From contig JBPCJB010000193.1 in assembly GCA_051005735.1 (NCBI GenBank), forward strand, positions 1-7,169: 7,169 nucleotides of DNA. Direction: 5' to 3'. The translations under genes were made by a program, and so were the position numbers. The notes below the pieces were generated by a model. That model did no database searches, was not told the DNA's origin, and saw only the letters and a list, made by a program, of their open reading frames with translations. Each line of letters starts with the position of its first letter. Position 1 is the stretch's first letter. Source of the DNA: Gaiellasilicea sp051005735 (GTDB taxonomy: Bacteria > Actinomycetota > Thermoleophilia > Gaiellales > Gaiellaceae). Positions 5,369 through 7,169 of this stretch are shown piece after piece.

Positions 5369-6114
5369 CGGCATTGGTTCGCTCGGAGCTCCTGAAGGTG
5401 CGCACGATCCGCTCGTGGTGGGCGCACCTGATCGTGATCGTGGTATTCACCGGCCTCGCTGTGGCGGCGCAGATCGGAGCCGCCGACGACGGCGACCGCG
5501 GCACCGTCGACTTCCAGTCCGACCTCGTCGAGACTGCCGGGATCGCGCTGCTGCTGGCGATCATCGTCGGGATCACGATCGTCACCACCGAGTTTCGCTT
5601 CGGCACGGTGACCCCGACATTCCTCGTCGCGCCGGAGCGCGAGCTCGTGATCGCGGCGAAGGCGATTGCGGCGGTCGTGCTCGCGACCGGTCTCGCGCTC
5701 CTCTCGCTCCTCGTGGTTGCAGCGGTCGCCCTGCCTTGGCTCGCAAGCGTCGGCGCCGAGACGCATCTGCTCGAGGCTGGGATCGCTAGGGGCGCCGCTC
5801 GGCAGATTCTGTCGGTGGTGCTCTGGGCTCTGATGGGCGTCGCGATCGGCGCCGCCGTGCAAAGCCAGGTCGCGGCGCTCGTCGGGACTCTCGTCTGGAT
5901 CTTCCTCGGCGAGACGCTCCTGATCGGCCTCGTCGGGCTGCTCGACCTCGACGGCGCCGCCGCCTACCTGCCTTTCCAGGCGCTCGATGCCGCCGACGGG
6001 CCCGGTGGCGGCGAGCTGCTCTCCTACTGGCCCGGCGTCGCGGTCTCGCTCGGCTGGGTTGCTCTGCTCGGCGCCGCGGGAACCGTCCGCACACTTCGCC
6101 GCGACATCACCTGA
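5365..6114 (+). CDS. ABC-2 type transporter permease
   Basis: This is a 249-residue membrane protein with about six hydrophobic segments, near residues 20-38, 57-75, 97-125, 146-166, 168-190 and 222-241. The segment TTEFRFGTVTPTFLVAPER (about 74-92) matches the cytoplasmic coupling-helix motif of ABC-2 permeases of the ABC2_membrane type. The N-terminus (MTALVRSELLKVRTIRSWW) is the usual amphipathic start of such proteins, and the basic C-terminal tail (VRTLRRD) should be cytoplasmic. The ATG overlaps the ATPase stop as ATGA (5365-5368), so the two are coupled and should form a complex. Only one permease gene is present, so a homodimer with two ATPase subunits is expected. Substrate and direction are not shown by the sequence; export is typical of the family. 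The next gene starts 16 bases downstream but appears to have its own promoter. Confidence 0.92.
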   Translation: MTALVRSELLKVRTIRSWWAHLIVIVVFTGLAVAAQIGAADDGDRGTVDFQSDLVETAGIALLLAIIVGITIVTTEFRFGTVTPTFLVAPERELVIAAKAIAAVVLATGLALLSLLVVAAVALPWLASVGAETHLLEAGIARGAARQILSVVLWALMGVAIGAAVQSQVAALVGTLVWIFLGETLLIGLVGLLDLDGAAAYLPFQALDAADGPGGGELLSYWPGVAVSLGWVALLGAAGTVRTLRRDIT

Positions 6115-6118
6115 GCGC

Positions 6119-6124
6119 TACCCT
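6119..6124 (+). promoter_or_regulatory. Putative leaderless -10 box (TACCCT) for the RNA methyltransferase gene
   Basis: TACCCT fits TANNNT and ends 6 bases before the ATG at 6131. It lies in the 16-base gap after the permease stop, with no Shine-Dalgarno sequence. It suggests that the methyltransferase is its own transcription unit although it closely follows the transporter. Confidence 0.45.
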
Positions 6125-6130
6125 CGGGCG

Positions 6131-7169
6131 ATGGCCGCGCCGGTGAAGCTGCACGACGAGGTCGAGCTCTCGATCGATTCCCTCGCCTACGGCGGCAACG
6201 GGGTCGCTCGCCTGAACGGCTTCGTCGTCTTCGTTCGGCGCGGACTGCCCGGCGACCGGGTGAGGGCGCGCGTGACGAAGGTGAAGCGCGGCTTTGCGGA
6301 GGCGCTTGCGACCGAGGTGCTGGCGCCGTCCGCGCAACGCGTCGAGGCGCCGTGCGCCCACTATCCCGCCTGCGGCGGCTGTCGCTTCCAGGACCTCGAC
6401 TACGCCGTCCAGGTAGCGGCGAAGGAGGCGCAGGTGCGCGACGCGCTCGTCCGAATCGGCGGCCTGCCAGACCCGCCGCTCGAGCCGATCCTGCCCGCGG
6501 CGTCGCCTTTCTTCTACCGGAACAAGCTCGAGTACTCGTTCACGCAGACGCCCTCGGGCCCTGCGCTCGGCTTCCACAGGGCGGGCCGCTGGGACGAGGT
6601 GCTCGAGGTGGAGAAGTGCTGGCTGACGACCGACCTCGGAAACGCGATCCGCAACGCCGTTCGCGACTGGGCGCGCGAGGAGGGGCTCGTCGCCTACGAC
6701 CAGGCCGAGCACACCGGCTATCTCCGTCACCTCGTCCTCCGCGAGGGTCGGAACACGCGGCAGGTGCTGGCGATGCTCGTCACCCACAAGGGCGAGAAGT
6801 TCGAGCGCGACTACCTCGTCGAGGTGCTGCGCCGCTTCCCCGAGGTGCGCTCGATCCACTGGGCGATCAACGACGGCCAGGCCGAGGTGACGAATCTGCC
6901 CTCGACGCTCCTCTGGGGCGAGGACGCGATCGAGGAGGAGCTCCTCGGTCTGCGCTTCCGGATCCGGCCGAACGCGTTCCTGCAGACGAACACGGAGATG
7001 GCCGAGCAGCTCTACGCGCTCGCGATCGAGTACGCGGGCCTAACGGGGAGCGAGACGGTCTTCGACCTCTACTGCGGCACCGGCACGATCGGGCTCGCGA
7101 TGGCGAAGGACGCGCTCAGCGTCTGGGGCGTCGAGATCTCCGAGGAGTCGGTGGCCTGCGCGCTCGAGA
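6131..7169 (+). CDS. rlmD: TRAM-domain Fe-S RNA uracil-C5 methyltransferase, RumA/RlmD type (3' end beyond window)
   Basis: The frame is open from ATG 6131 to the window edge (346 residues). An N-terminal TRAM-like beta-barrel (about 8-65, with AYGGNGVARL and RGLPGDRVRARV) should bind RNA. A [4Fe-4S] site is visible as Cys75, Cys81, Cys84 (CAHYPACGGCRFQ) and Cys163 (EKCWL), almost the same numbering as in E. coli RumA. NAFLQTN (281-287) is the conserved target-base/SAM contact element. DLYCGTGTIGLAMA (312-325) is SAM motif I, and Glu336 in GVEIS should hold the ribose. The catalytic Cys and general-base Glu lie past the window end, so activity cannot be confirmed here. The family makes 5-methyluridine in 23S rRNA (U1939 and/or U747) or in tRNA. 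The symbol is a family-level assignment, because the target nucleotide cannot be read from the sequence. Confidence 0.93.
   Translation, partial: MAAPVKLHDEVELSIDSLAYGGNGVARLNGFVVFVRRGLPGDRVRARVTKVKRGFAEALATEVLAPSAQRVEAPCAHYPACGGCRFQDLDYAVQVAAKEAQVRDALVRIGGLPDPPLEPILPAASPFFYRNKLEYSFTQTPSGPALGFHRAGRWDEVLEVEKCWLTTDLGNAIRNAVRDWAREEGLVAYDQAEHTGYLRHLVLREGRNTRQVLAMLVTHKGEKFERDYLVEVLRRFPEVRSIHWAINDGQAEVTNLPSTLLWGEDAIEEELLGLRFRIRPNAFLQTNTEMAEQLYALAIEYAGLTGSETVFDLYCGTGTIGLAMAKDALSVWGVEISEESVACALE

Noticed and set aside
6107..6859. Minus-strand open frame of about 250 codons opposite the RNA methyltransferase
   Set aside because: The plus strand carries TRAM, the Fe-S cysteines and SAM motifs in one unbroken frame; the antisense frame has none.

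Overview
The window is a compact stretch of high-GC bacterial chromosome. It contains ten genes, two of them cut by the window ends, and no intergenic gap longer than about 40 bases. I saw no mobile element, tRNA, rRNA, CRISPR array or large repeat. The strong GC bias at third codon positions, the many GTG starts, the leaderless-type promoters and the gene families together suggest an actinobacterium, possibly of the Thermoleophilia (Gaiellales/Solirubrobacterales type). The lineage is an inference from style and not proven.

Layout. Minus strand, read right to left from 1988: a rhomboid intramembrane serine protease, a small zincin-type metallopeptidase (PF06262-like), a 29-residue single-span membrane peptide, an 84-residue helical protein resembling DUF2630, and a coiled-coil protein that runs off the left edge. 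The first three are joined by TGATG stop/start overlaps. Diverging from the rhomboid is a ferritin (2026-2553). It converges on an M3-like HEAGH metallopeptidase (2550-4049, minus), and the two genes share one CTAG as both stop codons. Diverging from the peptidase is a YjbQ/UPF0047 gene (4069-4467). It is followed closely by an ABC-2 type exporter, made of an ATPase (4481-5368) and a permease (5365-6114). A TRAM-domain, iron-sulfur RNA uracil-C5 methyltransferase of the RumA/RlmD type (from 6131) runs off the right edge.

Regulation. All six genes that appear to head a transcription unit have a TANNNT hexamer 6 or 7 bases before the start codon and no convincing Shine-Dalgarno sequence. This is the arrangement expected of a -10 box that drives a leaderless mRNA. 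Genes inside operons lack it. Between the M3-like peptidase and yjbQ the two -10 boxes coincide on one 7-base element, TAGGATA, placed symmetrically 7 bases from each start codon.

The most interesting unit is the coupled rhomboid / zincin / membrane-peptide cluster. It could be a small membrane-proteolysis module, with the peptide as substrate or regulator. The gene layout is visible directly; the function is inferred.
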